Both the position numbers and the translations under genes were made by a program. From Leptospira levettii (GTDB lineage Bacteria > Spirochaetota > Leptospiria > Leptospirales > Leptospiraceae), in the NCBI RefSeq assembly GCF_002812085.1, contig NZ_NPDM01000003.1:126501-190500 (forward strand): DNA of 64,000 nucleotides, in the 5' to 3' direction. The notes beneath the pieces were generated by a model. The model saw only the letters and a program-made list of their open reading frames with translations, ran no database searches and had not been told where the DNA came from. Below are positions 33,993 through 44,215 of this stretch, piece by piece. The stretch's first letter is position 1. Each line of letters opens with the position of its first letter.

Positions 33993-35849
33993 ATGGCACG
34001 GATTCTACTCATCATTCTCTTCCTTTTTGGGAGCGGACTCACCAGTTCGCAAAGTATAAAAAATGGAATCCAGGTTTTGGAGGGAGACCTCATCAATACT
34101 GGCCATCTTTTGCGAACAGAAAAACAAGTATTCCGTATCACAGGTTCAACCTTACAAGAAGAACTCGCTTATTTGAGTGGGAAAAAGGTACGGATGTTAT
34201 GCGATGTACAAGGGGACGGATGTTCTCCCATTCGTTATGAAATAGAACCATTTGAAACGGGAAAAACTCCTGATTGGACCTTAAAAAAAATCCCTAGGTA
34301 TGTCACACAAGGTTTGTTCTCCTTTAATCCTCAATGTACTTCTGATGGGAAAATTCTATTTTGGACTGCCCTTGTGAGGGAAGGGGGAAGGTCCACTCAG
34401 AAAATTTGGGCATCGAAACGAGACCAATTTGGGTTTTGGATGGCAGGAGAACAATTGCCATCACCATTAAACAACCGTTATCCTTCTGCTGTGATTTCCG
34501 CATTGCCAGGTGGGAATGAACTTTTTGTGTTTGGAAACTTTGGTGAAGATGAGTTACTCGATCAGCTCAAACGTGAGATGACCCAAAAATCACAACTAGC
34601 AACAAGAGAAGCAGCCAATGCCAAAGAATTTCATATTGTACTCACTAAATTAGAAAACGAATACAAAGAACGTTCCGAAAAAATCCAAAATAGAGCTCCC
34701 TTGTATAAAACACGTAAAACGGAAACAGGTTGGTCTTTACCAAGTCCAATTCATTTCCCAAGTTTTTATAATTGGTATAAAAAGGCAGATAATCCCAACC
34801 AACAAGTATTTGGTGGATCAGCATTGTCATCTAGTGGAAGGACTGTAATTTATTCTGCACAACAAAAGAAAAATTATGGTAAACTCGATTTATATGTAAG
34901 TTTACAAAATGAAGCGGGAATTTTTGAAGAAGGAATGAATTTAGGAAGTACATTGAATACGGGAGAAGAGGAAATGGCTCCTTTTCTTGCACCCGATGAT
35001 CGTACATTGTATTTCTCGTCCTCCGGAAGAAAAGAAGGGATTTCCATTTTTATAGCAAGGAGAAATGGTGATTCTTGGACATCATGGTCAGAACCACAGG
35101 AATTGTCACCTAACCTAAGAGGTGTTAACTTTTTTAGTATCCCAGCTGTTGGGAACTGGGCCTATGTTTCTAGAGAAGGTGAGTTGTTTATGGCAGCAAT
35201 CCCACAACATTTCCAACCAGATCCTGTTATGGTGATCAAAGGGAAAGTTGTTGATGAAGAGGGAAAACCACTTTCTGCATTTGTCCAATACGAATCACTT
35301 TTAAAGAAAAAAACCATTGGTTCCACCATCAGCGATCCAACAACTGGAGAGTTTAGTCTGATTTTACCTTATGATGAAAATTATGGATTTTACGGTGAAA
35401 AAGAAGGTTATTTACCTGTTTCACAAAACCTAAATTTGGTGGGAAAAGAAAAGGAAGATAAGGAAAAAACCGTACTACTTGTTTTACCGAAACTAAGGAA
35501 GGGAAATCAAATTGTGATGAACAATTTGTTTTTTGCCTTTCGTTCTGCTGACTTCGCCAAAGAGTCCGAACCCGAACTTGACAGATTGGCAGGAATATTG
35601 AAAAAAACTTCCAATTTAAAGGTACTCATCGAAGGCCATACGGATAATGTTGGTACAAAAGTCGCTAACCAAAAGTTATCCATGGAACGTGCAAATTCAG
35701 TTGCAGTTTATTTGAAGTCTAAACATAAAATAGAAGAAGCGCGGATTTCTGTGGTTGGTCTCGGGCCGAGTGCCCCCATAGCAGACAATACAACGGAAGA
35801 AGGCCGAGCGGTAAACCGACGGGTAGTTTTTAAAATATTGGAAGAGTGA
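33993..35849 (+). CDS. OmpA-like C-terminal domain protein with PD40-type beta-propeller repeats
   Basis: A 618-residue exported protein. A signal peptide (about 20 residues) is followed by repeats resembling PD40 blades (FSFNPQCTSDGKILFW, SALSSSGRTVIYSA, APFLAPDDRTLYFSS), a carboxypeptidase-regulatory-like segment at about 410-480 and an OmpA peptidoglycan-binding domain at about 505-618 (LIEGHTDNVG, ANSVAVYL, NRRVVF). It probably links the outer membrane to the wall. First of three same-strand envelope genes. Confidence 0.88.
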   Translation: MARILLIILFLFGSGLTSSQSIKNGIQVLEGDLINTGHLLRTEKQVFRITGSTLQEELAYLSGKKVRMLCDVQGDGCSPIRYEIEPFETGKTPDWTLKKIPRYVTQGLFSFNPQCTSDGKILFWTALVREGGRSTQKIWASKRDQFGFWMAGEQLPSPLNNRYPSAVISALPGGNELFVFGNFGEDELLDQLKREMTQKSQLATREAANAKEFHIVLTKLENEYKERSEKIQNRAPLYKTRKTETGWSLPSPIHFPSFYNWYKKADNPNQQVFGGSALSSSGRTVIYSAQQKKNYGKLDLYVSLQNEAGIFEEGMNLGSTLNTGEEEMAPFLAPDDRTLYFSSSGRKEGISIFIARRNGDSWTSWSEPQELSPNLRGVNFFSIPAVGNWAYVSREGELFMAAIPQHFQPDPVMVIKGKVVDEEGKPLSAFVQYESLLKKKTIGSTISDPTTGEFSLILPYDENYGFYGEKEGYLPVSQNLNLVGKEKEDKEKTVLLVLPKLRKGNQIVMNNLFFAFRSADFAKESEPELDRLAGILKKTSNLKVLIEGHTDNVGTKVANQKLSMERANSVAVYLKSKHKIEEARISVVGLGPSAPIADNTTEEGRAVNRRVVFKILEE

Positions 35850-35853
35850 ATTT

Positions 35854-36582
35854 GTGGACATCAAGAATATCAATATACCCAAAGTCAATGTAGACACACA
35901 AAAAATGATGGGGGCTGTCGATGGCCTAGTGGATAAAATCCCCCCGCAAGTCCAAGATTTACTCAAAAAAATCGCCATTGCTCTTTTTGTTTTTTTTCTG
36001 ATCATGGCGATTTACATTGGATGGTCCCACGGATGGGAAAATGCCAAACCACAAGGACAACAGTTAGCACAAGACACTCGCAGTTTGTTCATCATGGAAA
36101 TTGAAAGGGATTACAATCGCAAACGGAAAGATGTTCGTATGTCTGACCCTGAAGATTTAAAATATGAATCCAATCGCCGGATGCAATTTGATTTTCTCAG
36201 TGAAAGAGAATCAAATGGATACACACACGATACCATTCCCGAAGAACAAGAATTCCTTGGCAAAGAATATGATTTTCGAAATCGAAAATCGGAAGATACA
36301 TCAGTCCCTCCCATTTATACTCCGTCAGGTGATGGTTTAATCCCTTCGCCTATTGATGTACAACCCGTATCTCCAAAAGATACGATGGAACCATCGCAAG
36401 GCTCTGATGATGAAGTTCGGATGCAAAAAATGTTAACTCGTGTTTCTGAATTGGAAAAAAAAGTGAAGGAAAAAAACGAAGAGAAAAATTTAGAAACTTT
36501 GAAACTCCCAAAACCACCTGAATCAAAAGAAGGTTTGGGAAAACCAAGAAGTTTAGAACGGATTCCAAAAGACCTCCGATGA
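35854..36582 (+). CDS. Hypothetical single-span membrane protein
   Basis: A 242-residue protein with one membrane helix at about residues 40-57 (KIAIALFVFFLIMAIYIGW), a short N-terminal domain and a hydrophilic C-terminal part ending in a coiled-coil stretch (about 190-220) and Lys/Pro. GTG start four bases after the OmpA-like gene. Not recognised. Last four bases overlap the next gene. Confidence 0.75.
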   Translation: MDIKNINIPKVNVDTQKMMGAVDGLVDKIPPQVQDLLKKIAIALFVFFLIMAIYIGWSHGWENAKPQGQQLAQDTRSLFIMEIERDYNRKRKDVRMSDPEDLKYESNRRMQFDFLSERESNGYTHDTIPEEQEFLGKEYDFRNRKSEDTSVPPIYTPSGDGLIPSPIDVQPVSPKDTMEPSQGSDDEVRMQKMLTRVSELEKKVKEKNEEKNLETLKLPKPPESKEGLGKPRSLERIPKDLR

Positions 36583-37595
36583 ATCATCTCACCAAAACTT
36601 TTGACTGGATTGCAAAACGATGGTTTGTTTTGACCATACCATTCTTCCTTTATCCTCTTTGTTTTTTTCAAACAATCACGGCAGAAACGCCTGAGATCTT
36701 TTTACCTTTCCCTGAAACTTGGAAAGAAACAAATCCTAGTGTTATAGAAGGAAATACGGTACCAGCTACTGTTAGCCTTCAGACAAAATCAAAAGATTCT
36801 CTGACTCCATCTGAGCAAAATGGAAACAATACACAAACTCCCACAAATACGGGTGTGGTTCTTTCCAATCCCAAAGACCAAGTTTCCATAGACACTTCCT
36901 TACCAACATCTGGACCAATTCAAAATACTAAGGTTTCAGACAAAAAGAAAAAAAAGAAAGAAGTGATCGATCCTTCCAAAGCTTCGTATCAAAAAGGGAA
37001 GGCATACCTTTCCAGAGATCAGAAAAAATCAGCAGAACAAGAATTCGCTGATTCTTATAATAAAGAAGGTGATTCTGCAAAATACTCTCGCACTGAGAAT
37101 ACCAACTTATTTGGGTTAGATGGAAAAGATAAAGAATCTTCCACTTTAGTCGAAAAACAAGAAGATCCCGATTTAAAAATTAAAACTCAATTTGAGTTAG
37201 CCAGATCTTTGGATCGAATTGGAAATCCAGAATCCGAAGAAAAAGCTTACAAAGAATATTTGAAGTTGGTGACTGATTTTCCAAAACACCCAGAACTCAC
37301 ACCTAGGGCACATTATGCGATGGCGATTTTACTAATTCGTAAAAAAGAATTTCGATCAGCTGCCCATCAATTGGTGAATGTGATCAAAAACTTCAAAGAG
37401 TCTGAAGAATTTCTGCCATCACATTATTATTTGGGTAAAATTTACGAGAGTAGTTGGGAAGAAAGAGATTTGGAACGTTCCTTAAAATACTACCAATTGT
37501 ATTTAAATGGGATCGAAGGGAAAAATCCAAAACCTGGTTATGACTTTCGAAAGGAAACCCGAGAAAGACTGCGAGTCCTTGGTTCTTCTATTTAA
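36579..37595 (+). CDS. TPR-containing exported protein
   Basis: A 338-residue protein. A signal peptide (residues about 12-36) is followed by a low-complexity Thr/Ser/Asn linker, a Lys-rich stretch (KKKKKK) and helical repeats at about 210-330 of the TPR type (ARSLDRIGNPESEEKAYKEY, HYAMAILLIRKKEF, HYYLGKIYESS). It resembles YbgF/BamD-like envelope proteins in layout. Its ATG overlaps the preceding stop, so the three envelope genes are coupled. Confidence 0.8.
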   Translation: MNHLTKTFDWIAKRWFVLTIPFFLYPLCFFQTITAETPEIFLPFPETWKETNPSVIEGNTVPATVSLQTKSKDSLTPSEQNGNNTQTPTNTGVVLSNPKDQVSIDTSLPTSGPIQNTKVSDKKKKKKEVIDPSKASYQKGKAYLSRDQKKSAEQEFADSYNKEGDSAKYSRTENTNLFGLDGKDKESSTLVEKQEDPDLKIKTQFELARSLDRIGNPESEEKAYKEYLKLVTDFPKHPELTPRAHYAMAILLIRKKEFRSAAHQLVNVIKNFKESEEFLPSHYYLGKIYESSWEERDLERSLKYYQLYLNGIEGKNPKPGYDFRKETRERLRVLGSSI

Positions 37596-37637
37596 TCAGA
37601 GTGACTTAATTTAAAGAAAATTAGAGATGTTTTGCCA

Positions 37638-38102
37638 TCATGCGATGGCAACGTTTACTTCGATCCTTCCAAACTTGGAGTATAAGTTGATGGAAAGAGT
37701 GGGCTTTTTGTTGAATCGAACAGATGTACTTTGTGTTTCTTGGATATTTGGTGTTGTGATCTCCACCGATTGACCAGCAGAAGTAAAGATGTTCATCGCA
37801 TTCCCTGTTGTCATGTTCGCAATCTCACCGAGGATGTCTTTGTATTCGTTTTTTACATCTTCATCTGACAAACCTGGCACGAGTTTGCGTGAAATTTTAT
37901 AAGCCGCATCATAATTCATACTGTAAACGACTTCACCACTGAAGGATCCAACAACTCCAATCACTATGGCGATTTCATGGCTCGGAGCTGGGGAATCTTT
38001 GATCCCAATTTTTCCACGGATTAGGTCCTGTTGTAAAACATCGCGGAATACGATGGTGGCTGCTTCCAGGAAAGGGTTGATGAAGTCGGCTTTGATTTGC
38101 AT
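37638..38102 (-). CDS. cheX: CheX-type chemotaxis phosphatase
   Basis: A 154-residue protein of the CheC/CheX/FliY fold. The catalytic helix is present once: KDILGEIANMTTGNAMN, giving the E-x-x-N signature. CheX dephosphorylates CheY-P and is the main such phosphatase in spirochaetes. A single active helix and about 155 residues match CheX rather than CheC. Its ATG overlaps the stop of the SurA-like gene by one base (TAATG). No other chemotaxis gene is nearby. Confidence 0.85.
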   Translation of the reverse strand: MQIKADFINPFLEAATIVFRDVLQQDLIRGKIGIKDSPAPSHEIAIVIGVVGSFSGEVVYSMNYDAAYKISRKLVPGLSDEDVKNEYKDILGEIANMTTGNAMNIFTSAGQSVEITTPNIQETQSTSVRFNKKPTLSINLYSKFGRIEVNVAIA

Positions 38103-39343
38103 TATTCTAAAGAGAGAAGGCCTTTTTTCTCTACGTTGTATTCTGCTGCTAAGGACTGGTTTATTTCAAGAAAAAAGCTTAGAAGTTGTCTTTGTTTCAA
38201 AAAATCTGTCGCTTGGTCTTTTGCTGGCGTAGCTGTGGGTTGTCCGTAGGTTAAGGCACTAAATTCCACATACACTTGTTTGTCATTGTCAGAAAAAGGT
38301 CCCACAACTGTCTTCTTGCTAAATGGGTCGTTTGCTAGAGACTCCCAAAATTTGCTTGAGTTTGCCAATCGGTAACTGTTCCCACGGTTCGATGTGACGA
38401 GTTTTAAATCCGACAAAGATACTGCCGTCACTGTTTCGATGGGTTGGCCTGATTCACTCGCAATGGCATCCAGCGCATTTGGTTCAGAAATTTTTTGACT
38501 GATACGGGTTTTCCATACTTCCGCTTCTTTCCGTTTGCGGTCAAATTTGAGTTTGGAAAGGAGGAGTGGTTTTCTCACTTCGAAGCTAACAAAATTCCCA
38601 GAAGGGTCTTTGGAAAGAGTACCTTCTTTTTTTTCTTTCTCATATTCCTTTTGTAATTCAGCATCAGTGATGTTGATTTTGGACTCAACAGCATTGAGTA
38701 AATTGACTTCAGAAATTGCTACCAAACGGAATGAAATTTTCGCACGTTTGGCTTCACTTTCAATCTCCGCTTCGTTTTCGGAAGGAGTGAGAGGTTGGTC
38801 TAAAAAATTAGGAAACAAAGCAAACCCAGTTGCCGAATCAATTCGGTAGTTCATGGGTGCGGAACGGTAAATCTGTTGGTAAATTTCAGTGAGAGAGCGA
38901 GAATCCTCTTCTCCGTAACCTGCCTGGCTTACCGATTCTTTATGGATTTCTCGGGCTTGTTTGGACATTTCTCGTTTGATGCTGATTTCTGAAACTTGGA
39001 ACCCAACTGCTGATGCGATGTCATTGGCAATGTAAATTTCTCGCACAGTGGAATAGGCACAGGAATTGAGAAGTTCCGGATTTTGAGCGGTTTCTCTTCC
39101 GTACTGTTGGTAACGGTAATAACAATCACGTTTTGCAGCATTGAAATAGTCCACAGGGATACTACGTCCTGCAATTGAGCCAGCTTTTGTGGAATTTTGA
39201 CCTGTTATGGCTCCGATGAGGCTTTGTTCTGCATCACCTGGTAAAAAAGTGATGATAAGAGTTCCTACCAAGACGAATAAAAAGAGAGCAATGATGGTAC
39301 GATAAATTTTTTCTTTGAGAGTAGAGGGTTCATCTTCGAACAT
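38102..39343 (-). CDS. SurA/PpiD-like membrane-anchored chaperone
   Basis: A 413-residue protein with an N-terminal membrane anchor (about residues 15-35, IALFLFVLVGTLIITFL) and a long charged helical body. The layout (anchor, helical N-domain beginning VDYFNAAKRDCYYRY and a late helical repeat) resembles SurA_N/PpiD proteins, but I do not see a parvulin PPIase core. It would face the periplasm and fold outer-membrane proteins. I start at ATG 39343; an earlier ATG at 39394 would add 17 residues. Function inferred. Confidence 0.65.
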   Translation of the reverse strand: MFEDEPSTLKEKIYRTIIALFLFVLVGTLIITFLPGDAEQSLIGAITGQNSTKAGSIAGRSIPVDYFNAAKRDCYYRYQQYGRETAQNPELLNSCAYSTVREIYIANDIASAVGFQVSEISIKREMSKQAREIHKESVSQAGYGEEDSRSLTEIYQQIYRSAPMNYRIDSATGFALFPNFLDQPLTPSENEAEIESEAKRAKISFRLVAISEVNLLNAVESKINITDAELQKEYEKEKKEGTLSKDPSGNFVSFEVRKPLLLSKLKFDRKRKEAEVWKTRISQKISEPNALDAIASESGQPIETVTAVSLSDLKLVTSNRGNSYRLANSSKFWESLANDPFSKKTVVGPFSDNDKQVYVEFSALTYGQPTATPAKDQATDFLKQRQLLSFFLEINQSLAAEYNVEKKGLLSLE

Positions 39344-39428
39344 AAAGGAAAGGTTTCCGTTTCTAAAACCCTTGTAAAGAAAAAATGTAATCAAGGGATT
39401 TGTACTTTGGCAAGATAATATAGGTAGT

Positions 39429-40076
39429 ATGTTGTTTGCCGCATTCGCAATGATTCTCGTGGGAGTTCTGTGCTTTATTTACGTAGCCCTGTCTCCTGGG
39501 AAATCGAAACAAACAACCTACCAACCTCGAAAACCCCTAAACCAAGGGCAATTTCGGATGCCAGAAAGGCCACAAGTCCCACCGGAACTTGATGAACGAA
39601 TCCGAAGAGAACGTACGATTTTGGAAGACCGTCATCTTTCTTTTTCAAAAAAGGAAGAACACACTCCATCTGTTGTAGAAAAATCAGAGGTTCTTCGGCC
39701 AAACGAATTAGGAAACTTAGAATCAGAGCCCATTCCTTCAAAAGAGAGTCTTTTTGAGATTGAAGGTACATTGTATTTGGATCATTCTGGGAAACTGTCG
39801 TTCGGTGAGGATTCAATTGATTTGGATGTGATGGAAGATGGACTTCGCAATTTCAAACGAGTGGGAAATGGAAATTTAAGAGAAGAAAACGGTAAGTTTT
39901 TATTCCACTCAGGGAACGTAACGTATACGTACACTCCTGAAGAACTTGACCAAGTGGTCTTACACAACCAAGGGATTGTTTTTATATTAAAAGAATCTAA
40001 ATCACCAAGGCCTGTCTTTTTTACCAAGGAAATTGATACATTTAAAGAATTTTTAAAACAAGCTGCACTCACCTAA
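39429..40076 (+). CDS. Hypothetical membrane-anchored protein
   Basis: A 215-residue protein with one N-terminal membrane helix (residues about 2-20, LFAAFAMILVGVLCFIYVAL), a proline/charge-rich linker (about 25-110) and a C-terminal folded region of beta character (about 115-215: IEGTLYLDHSGKLSFGED). No recognised family. Divergent from the SurA-like gene; 85 bases separate their starts. Confidence 0.7.
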   Translation: MLFAAFAMILVGVLCFIYVALSPGKSKQTTYQPRKPLNQGQFRMPERPQVPPELDERIRRERTILEDRHLSFSKKEEHTPSVVEKSEVLRPNELGNLESEPIPSKESLFEIEGTLYLDHSGKLSFGEDSIDLDVMEDGLRNFKRVGNGNLREENGKFLFHSGNVTYTYTPEELDQVVLHNQGIVFILKESKSPRPVFFTKEIDTFKEFLKQAALT

Positions 40077-40122
40077 TCCAAGTAACAATTTGAGATGCCT
40101 GTTTTTTCCGTAGTTCCAAGTT

Positions 40123-41430
40123 TTACTTCTCAATCTTAAGTCTTGTAATCAATTCCATTTCTTTTTCTCCAGAACGCAATCGGATATAGGCTTCTAGTTT
40201 TTCGAGTTCGTCCTTGGTTGGGAGTTTTTTCCATTCGGAATCAAATAGATTTGTGTCTTTATAAACGTTCTCATTCATATCAAACTTTTTTGTTTTGGCA
40301 AAACTTGCCGTAAGCAAATTTGGGAAAAATATTTTTAATTCCTTTGCAATTTTCTCAGTATTTACATTGCCAATGTCCATTTGGTTTTGGTAAATCTCGG
40401 AAAGGATTTCGAATTTTAATTTATCCAATCCTGTTGTCGAAAGATCTTGCAGTAATACAAGTTCTGTTCCTTCTAGGGAATAGTATTTTAATTTGTTTTT
40501 GAGCTCGTCTTCTTGGGATTGGTCAATTTTAGAACCGAGCAGTGTGATTTCAATTTTGGATTGATTCCCGTACACAATGTTCTTTTCCAAAACCCTTCTT
40601 CCATTTGTAATGATTTCTCTACGAATGAATTCTTCAGCCTTACCTTTAAAAAACGAGGAACGAACAATTTGGTAAGCAGTCAATACAGAAGAGATGATGA
40701 CAATAAAGGCAAATACTGATAAATAAACTTTCACCTTGGTTTCTTTTTCTTTGTACAAACCCCAATCCACTTTTGGAAATTCCATGTAACGAACGAATAT
40801 GAAGGTAGCGATTGCAATGAAGATAGAATTGATGAGGTATAAATAAATGGCTCCAAAAAAATAGTACCAATTTCCTTGAGAAAGTCCAAATCCTGCAGTA
40901 CACAGAGGTGGCATGAGGGCAGTGGCAATCGCAACTCCAGCGATTGCAGTTCCTTTTTCTTTTCTCGTATTCGCAATTATCCCTGTGGCACCACCAAAGA
41001 GAGCAATGAGTGCATCATATATCGTTGGCGTTGTGCGTGCTAAGAGTTCCGACTGTGCTTCGCTAATCGGAGATAGAGAAAAATAGATAAAGGAAGTGAT
41101 GATACTCACAATCGTTGCAATGGTAAGGGTTCGTAAAAACCGTTTCAATTGGTTGAAGTCATTTGTCGCTGCTGCAAATCCAACCCCAACAATTGGACCC
41201 ATCAGAGGGGAGATGAGCATAGCTCCAATGATTACCGCTGTGGAATTCACATTGAGTCCTATACTTGCAATGAGAATCGCAAAGATGAGTGTCCAAAGAT
41301 TAGAACCAACAAGTTCCGCACCTTTTTGGATGGATTCGATTGTACCTGGTTTGTCTAAGTCATCGAGGAGGTGGAATCGGGGAGTTAACCATTGGAAAAA
41401 AGTGACTATAGGATTTTCTTTGGATGCCAT
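40123..41430 (-). CDS. DUF389 (TIGR00341-type) membrane protein
   Basis: A 435-residue protein with about six membrane helices. The hallmark is NVNSTAVIIGAMLISPLMGPIVG near residues 60-85, and GATGIIANTR is another family region. DUF389 proteins are widespread but of unknown function. The C-terminal 180 residues are soluble, mixed alpha/beta. Adjacent to the putrescine island but not obviously part of it. Confidence 0.85.
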   Translation of the reverse strand: MASKENPIVTFFQWLTPRFHLLDDLDKPGTIESIQKGAELVGSNLWTLIFAILIASIGLNVNSTAVIIGAMLISPLMGPIVGVGFAAATNDFNQLKRFLRTLTIATIVSIITSFIYFSLSPISEAQSELLARTTPTIYDALIALFGGATGIIANTRKEKGTAIAGVAIATALMPPLCTAGFGLSQGNWYYFFGAIYLYLINSIFIAIATFIFVRYMEFPKVDWGLYKEKETKVKVYLSVFAFIVIISSVLTAYQIVRSSFFKGKAEEFIRREIITNGRRVLEKNIVYGNQSKIEITLLGSKIDQSQEDELKNKLKYYSLEGTELVLLQDLSTTGLDKLKFEILSEIYQNQMDIGNVNTEKIAKELKIFFPNLLTASFAKTKKFDMNENVYKDTNLFDSEWKKLPTKDELEKLEAYIRLRSGEKEMELITRLKIEK

Positions 41431-41472
41431 GACGTATTAGACATCCAAAGAATGGAAATTTGGATAGAGTTT

Positions 41473-42918
41473 TTAGACTCCTCCTACCATCACATGTTTT
41501 GTGATGAGGTAATCACCTACCGATTCAATCGATAGATCTTTACCAAATCCTGATTGTTTGAAACCACCATGAGGAGTTTCGGATGCAAGCGGTAGGTGAT
41601 CATTCACCCATACCGTTCCAAACTCTAATTGTTTTGCAACTCGCATAGCACGCGCTACATCTTTTGTCCAAATGGAAGAAGCAAGACCATAATTGACATC
41701 ATTGGCAAGTTTGATTGCTTCTTCTTCTTTGTCATAAGATTGGATGGTGAGGACTGGTCCAAAAATTTCATTTTGTACGATATCAAAGTTTTGTTTCACA
41801 TCTGTTACAACTGTTGGCTCAAAAAAGTATCCTTTGTCTAATCCTTTTGGAATTCCGCCACCCGTGAGGATTTTAGCACCTTGTTTTTTGGCCCTGTCCA
41901 TAAATCCCATCACACGTTCTCTATGAATGGCTGAAATGAGTGGTCCCATTTCTGTTTTGTCGTTGAAGGGATCACCCACTTTCACTGCTTTCATAGTTTC
42001 CACTACCGCATCCGTGATCTTTTTTTGGAGTGTTTTGGGAACAAGGATCCTTGTAGCGGCAGTGCAGTCTTGGCCAGAGTTACAAGTTGCACCAAACGTT
42101 GCTTTTGCGGCAAACAAATTGACATCAACATCATCAAACACAACTAGTGGTGCTTTTCCCCCGAGTTCTAAGTGCACTCGTTTTAAGGAATCCGAAGCAG
42201 ACTTCATGATGTTTTTCCCAGTGCCTGTGGAACCTGTAAGAGATACCATACGAACAAGTGGGTGGTCCACGATGGCTTGGCCAGTGGCATTACCACCTGT
42301 TACTACGTTGAATACACCATCAGGAATCCCTGCTTTTTTGGTTAGTTCAGCTAACATAAGTGTTGTGATCGGAGTTCCTGGTGCCGGTTTTAAGATGAGG
42401 GTACAACCTGCGGCAAGTGCTGGGCCAAACTTCCAAACAGCCATAAGGAGTGGGTAGTTCCAAGGAGCAATTTGGCCGACAACACCTACTGGTTCTCTAC
42501 GTAAAATGGATGTATAACCAGGTTGGTATTCATTAGCACGGCTTCCATGAACATCACGTGCAGCGGTTGCAAAAAAACGAATGTTATCAATGGCAAAAGG
42601 AATGTCTCCCGCCAAACTTAAGTTTTTGTATGGTTTTCCAGCGTTGAGAGATTCCCATTTTGCAAACTCTTTTGTTTTTTCTTCCAAAAGGTCTGCCAAT
42701 TTCCAAATTGCCTTGGAACGTTCACTTGGTGTCAGTCCAGACCATCTGCCGTCATAAAAGGCTTTGTGTGCGGCCTTAACTGCTTTGTCTACATCGGACA
42801 CACTTGCATCAATTACAGTTGCTATTTTTTTTCCAGTGGCAGGATCTTCGATATCCATTGGTTTTCCGCCAGTAGAGTTTGCCCATTTCCCATCAATCCA
42901 AAGTTTATACTGTTTCAT
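41473..42918 (-). CDS. patD: Gamma-aminobutyraldehyde dehydrogenase
   Basis: A 481-residue aldehyde dehydrogenase, oxidising gamma-aminobutyraldehyde to GABA with NAD. Motifs include APWNYPL, LTGSTGTGKNI, LELGGKAPLVVF and the catalytic Cys in NSGQDCTAATR, which is the E. coli YdcW/PatD wording (AGQDCTAACR). NEIFGPV and PHGGFKQSG follow. It is the last gene of gabD-gabT-patD, seven bases after gabT. Its best relatives sit beside ydcSTUV in E. coli, as here. The GQDC signature separates it from the succinate-semialdehyde enzyme upstream (GQTC). Confidence 0.88.
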   Translation of the reverse strand: MKQYKLWIDGKWANSTGGKPMDIEDPATGKKIATVIDASVSDVDKAVKAAHKAFYDGRWSGLTPSERSKAIWKLADLLEEKTKEFAKWESLNAGKPYKNLSLAGDIPFAIDNIRFFATAARDVHGSRANEYQPGYTSILRREPVGVVGQIAPWNYPLLMAVWKFGPALAAGCTLILKPAPGTPITTLMLAELTKKAGIPDGVFNVVTGGNATGQAIVDHPLVRMVSLTGSTGTGKNIMKSASDSLKRVHLELGGKAPLVVFDDVDVNLFAAKATFGATCNSGQDCTAATRILVPKTLQKKITDAVVETMKAVKVGDPFNDKTEMGPLISAIHRERVMGFMDRAKKQGAKILTGGGIPKGLDKGYFFEPTVVTDVKQNFDIVQNEIFGPVLTIQSYDKEEEAIKLANDVNYGLASSIWTKDVARAMRVAKQLEFGTVWVNDHLPLASETPHGGFKQSGFGKDLSIESVGDYLITKHVMVGGV

Positions 42919-42925
42919 ACCTGGG

Positions 42926-44215
42926 TTAGATTTCCTTTAATGATTTTGCTATGATGTTTAGACCTTCTTTCACGACTGATTCCTCTGCTGTGATGGGAAC
43001 TAAAATTCGAATTACGTTTCCGTAAACACCACAAGAAAGTAAAACAAGTCCATGTTCTAAGGCTTTTGTTGTTAATTTTTTTGCCATATCAGCAGAAGGT
43101 TTATTGGCATCACCGTTTTCAACAAGTTCAAAGGCAACCATCCCACCTAATCCACGTATTTCGCCAATGTTTGTGTTGGATTTTTTAATTTCATTTAGTT
43201 CCTTCACTAACATGGATCCCAATTGAGTTGATTTTTCCAAAATCCCTTCTTCTTCGATGAGGTCCATGACCGCAATTCCTGCTGCACATGCGACCGGATT
43301 TCCGGCATAGGTTCCGCCAAGTCCACCTGGTTCTACAGAATCCATAATGGATGTTTTTCCAATCACAGCTGAGAGTGGCATACCCGCTGCAAGAGATTTG
43401 GCGGTTGTGATGAGGTCTGGTTTAACACCCGAATGTTCGATGGCAAAAAGTTTCCCTGTCCTTGCAAAACCTGACTGCACCTCATCGGCAATCAGTAAAA
43501 TTCCGTGTTCATCACAAATCGCTCTAAGTTTTTTTAAAAAACCAGGAGATGCAATGTAAAATCCACCTTCACCTTGCACTGGTTCAATGGCAATGGCTGC
43601 TACGCGGGACGGGTCAATGTCTGCTTTGAATAAATTGTTCAGAGCTTTGATGGAATCGTCTTCTGTGACTCCATGGTATTCCATGGGGAAAGGAATGTGA
43701 TACACATCACTCGAGAAAGGTCCAAATCCTTTTTTATAGGGAACTACTTTTCCTGTTAAGGCAAGAGCCATCATTGTTCTACCATGAAATCCTCCGAGAA
43801 AACTAATGATCCCTGGTCTTCCTGTAGCTGCCCTTGCAATTTTGACCGCATTTTCTAATGCTTCCGCACCAGATGAAAACAAAATCGTTTTCGCTTCTCC
43901 TTCAATCGGAGCTTTGGCATTTAGTTTTTCACAGAGATCAATGTACGGTTCATATGGCATAATTTGAAACGCAGTGTGGAGCACCTTGTCCACTTGTTTG
44001 TGGATGGCAGAGACTACTTTTGGATGGCAATGCCCCGTATTTTGAACTCCAATCCCACCACCAAAATCAATGAATCGTTTCCCTTCAATATCCCAAATTT
44101 CTGCATTTTTTGCTTTTTCAGCAAACACAGGGTAGGCGGTAGTGACTCCTCGAGGAACGTTTTTTAATCTTCTTTCCCATAGAGTTTTGTTTGTTTGTTT
44201 TTGATTGCCCGTCAT
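42926..44215 (-). CDS. gabT: 4-aminobutyrate aminotransferase
   Basis: A 429-residue class III PLP aminotransferase that converts GABA and 2-oxoglutarate to succinate semialdehyde and glutamate. Family landmarks: FLGGFHGRTMMALALTGK, EPVQGEGGFYIASPGFL, LIADEVQSGFARTG and the PLP lysine in TTAKSLAAGMPLSAVIG. Its length fits GabT. It overlaps gabD by four bases (ATGA). Since no putrescine aminotransferase gene is present, GabT may also act on putrescine, as some family members do; this is inferred. Confidence 0.9.
   Translation of the reverse strand: MTGNQKQTNKTLWERRLKNVPRGVTTAYPVFAEKAKNAEIWDIEGKRFIDFGGGIGVQNTGHCHPKVVSAIHKQVDKVLHTAFQIMPYEPYIDLCEKLNAKAPIEGEAKTILFSSGAEALENAVKIARAATGRPGIISFLGGFHGRTMMALALTGKVVPYKKGFGPFSSDVYHIPFPMEYHGVTEDDSIKALNNLFKADIDPSRVAAIAIEPVQGEGGFYIASPGFLKKLRAICDEHGILLIADEVQSGFARTGKLFAIEHSGVKPDLITTAKSLAAGMPLSAVIGKTSIMDSVEPGGLGGTYAGNPVACAAGIAVMDLIEEEGILEKSTQLGSMLVKELNEIKKSNTNIGEIRGLGGMVAFELVENGDANKPSADMAKKLTTKALEHGLVLLSCGVYGNVIRILVPITAEESVVKEGLNIIAKSLKEI

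Noticed and set aside
37632..37651. Inverted repeat TTGCCATC/GATGGCAA as a terminator
   Set aside because: It overlaps the cheX stop codon and has no T-run; it may simply be coding sequence.
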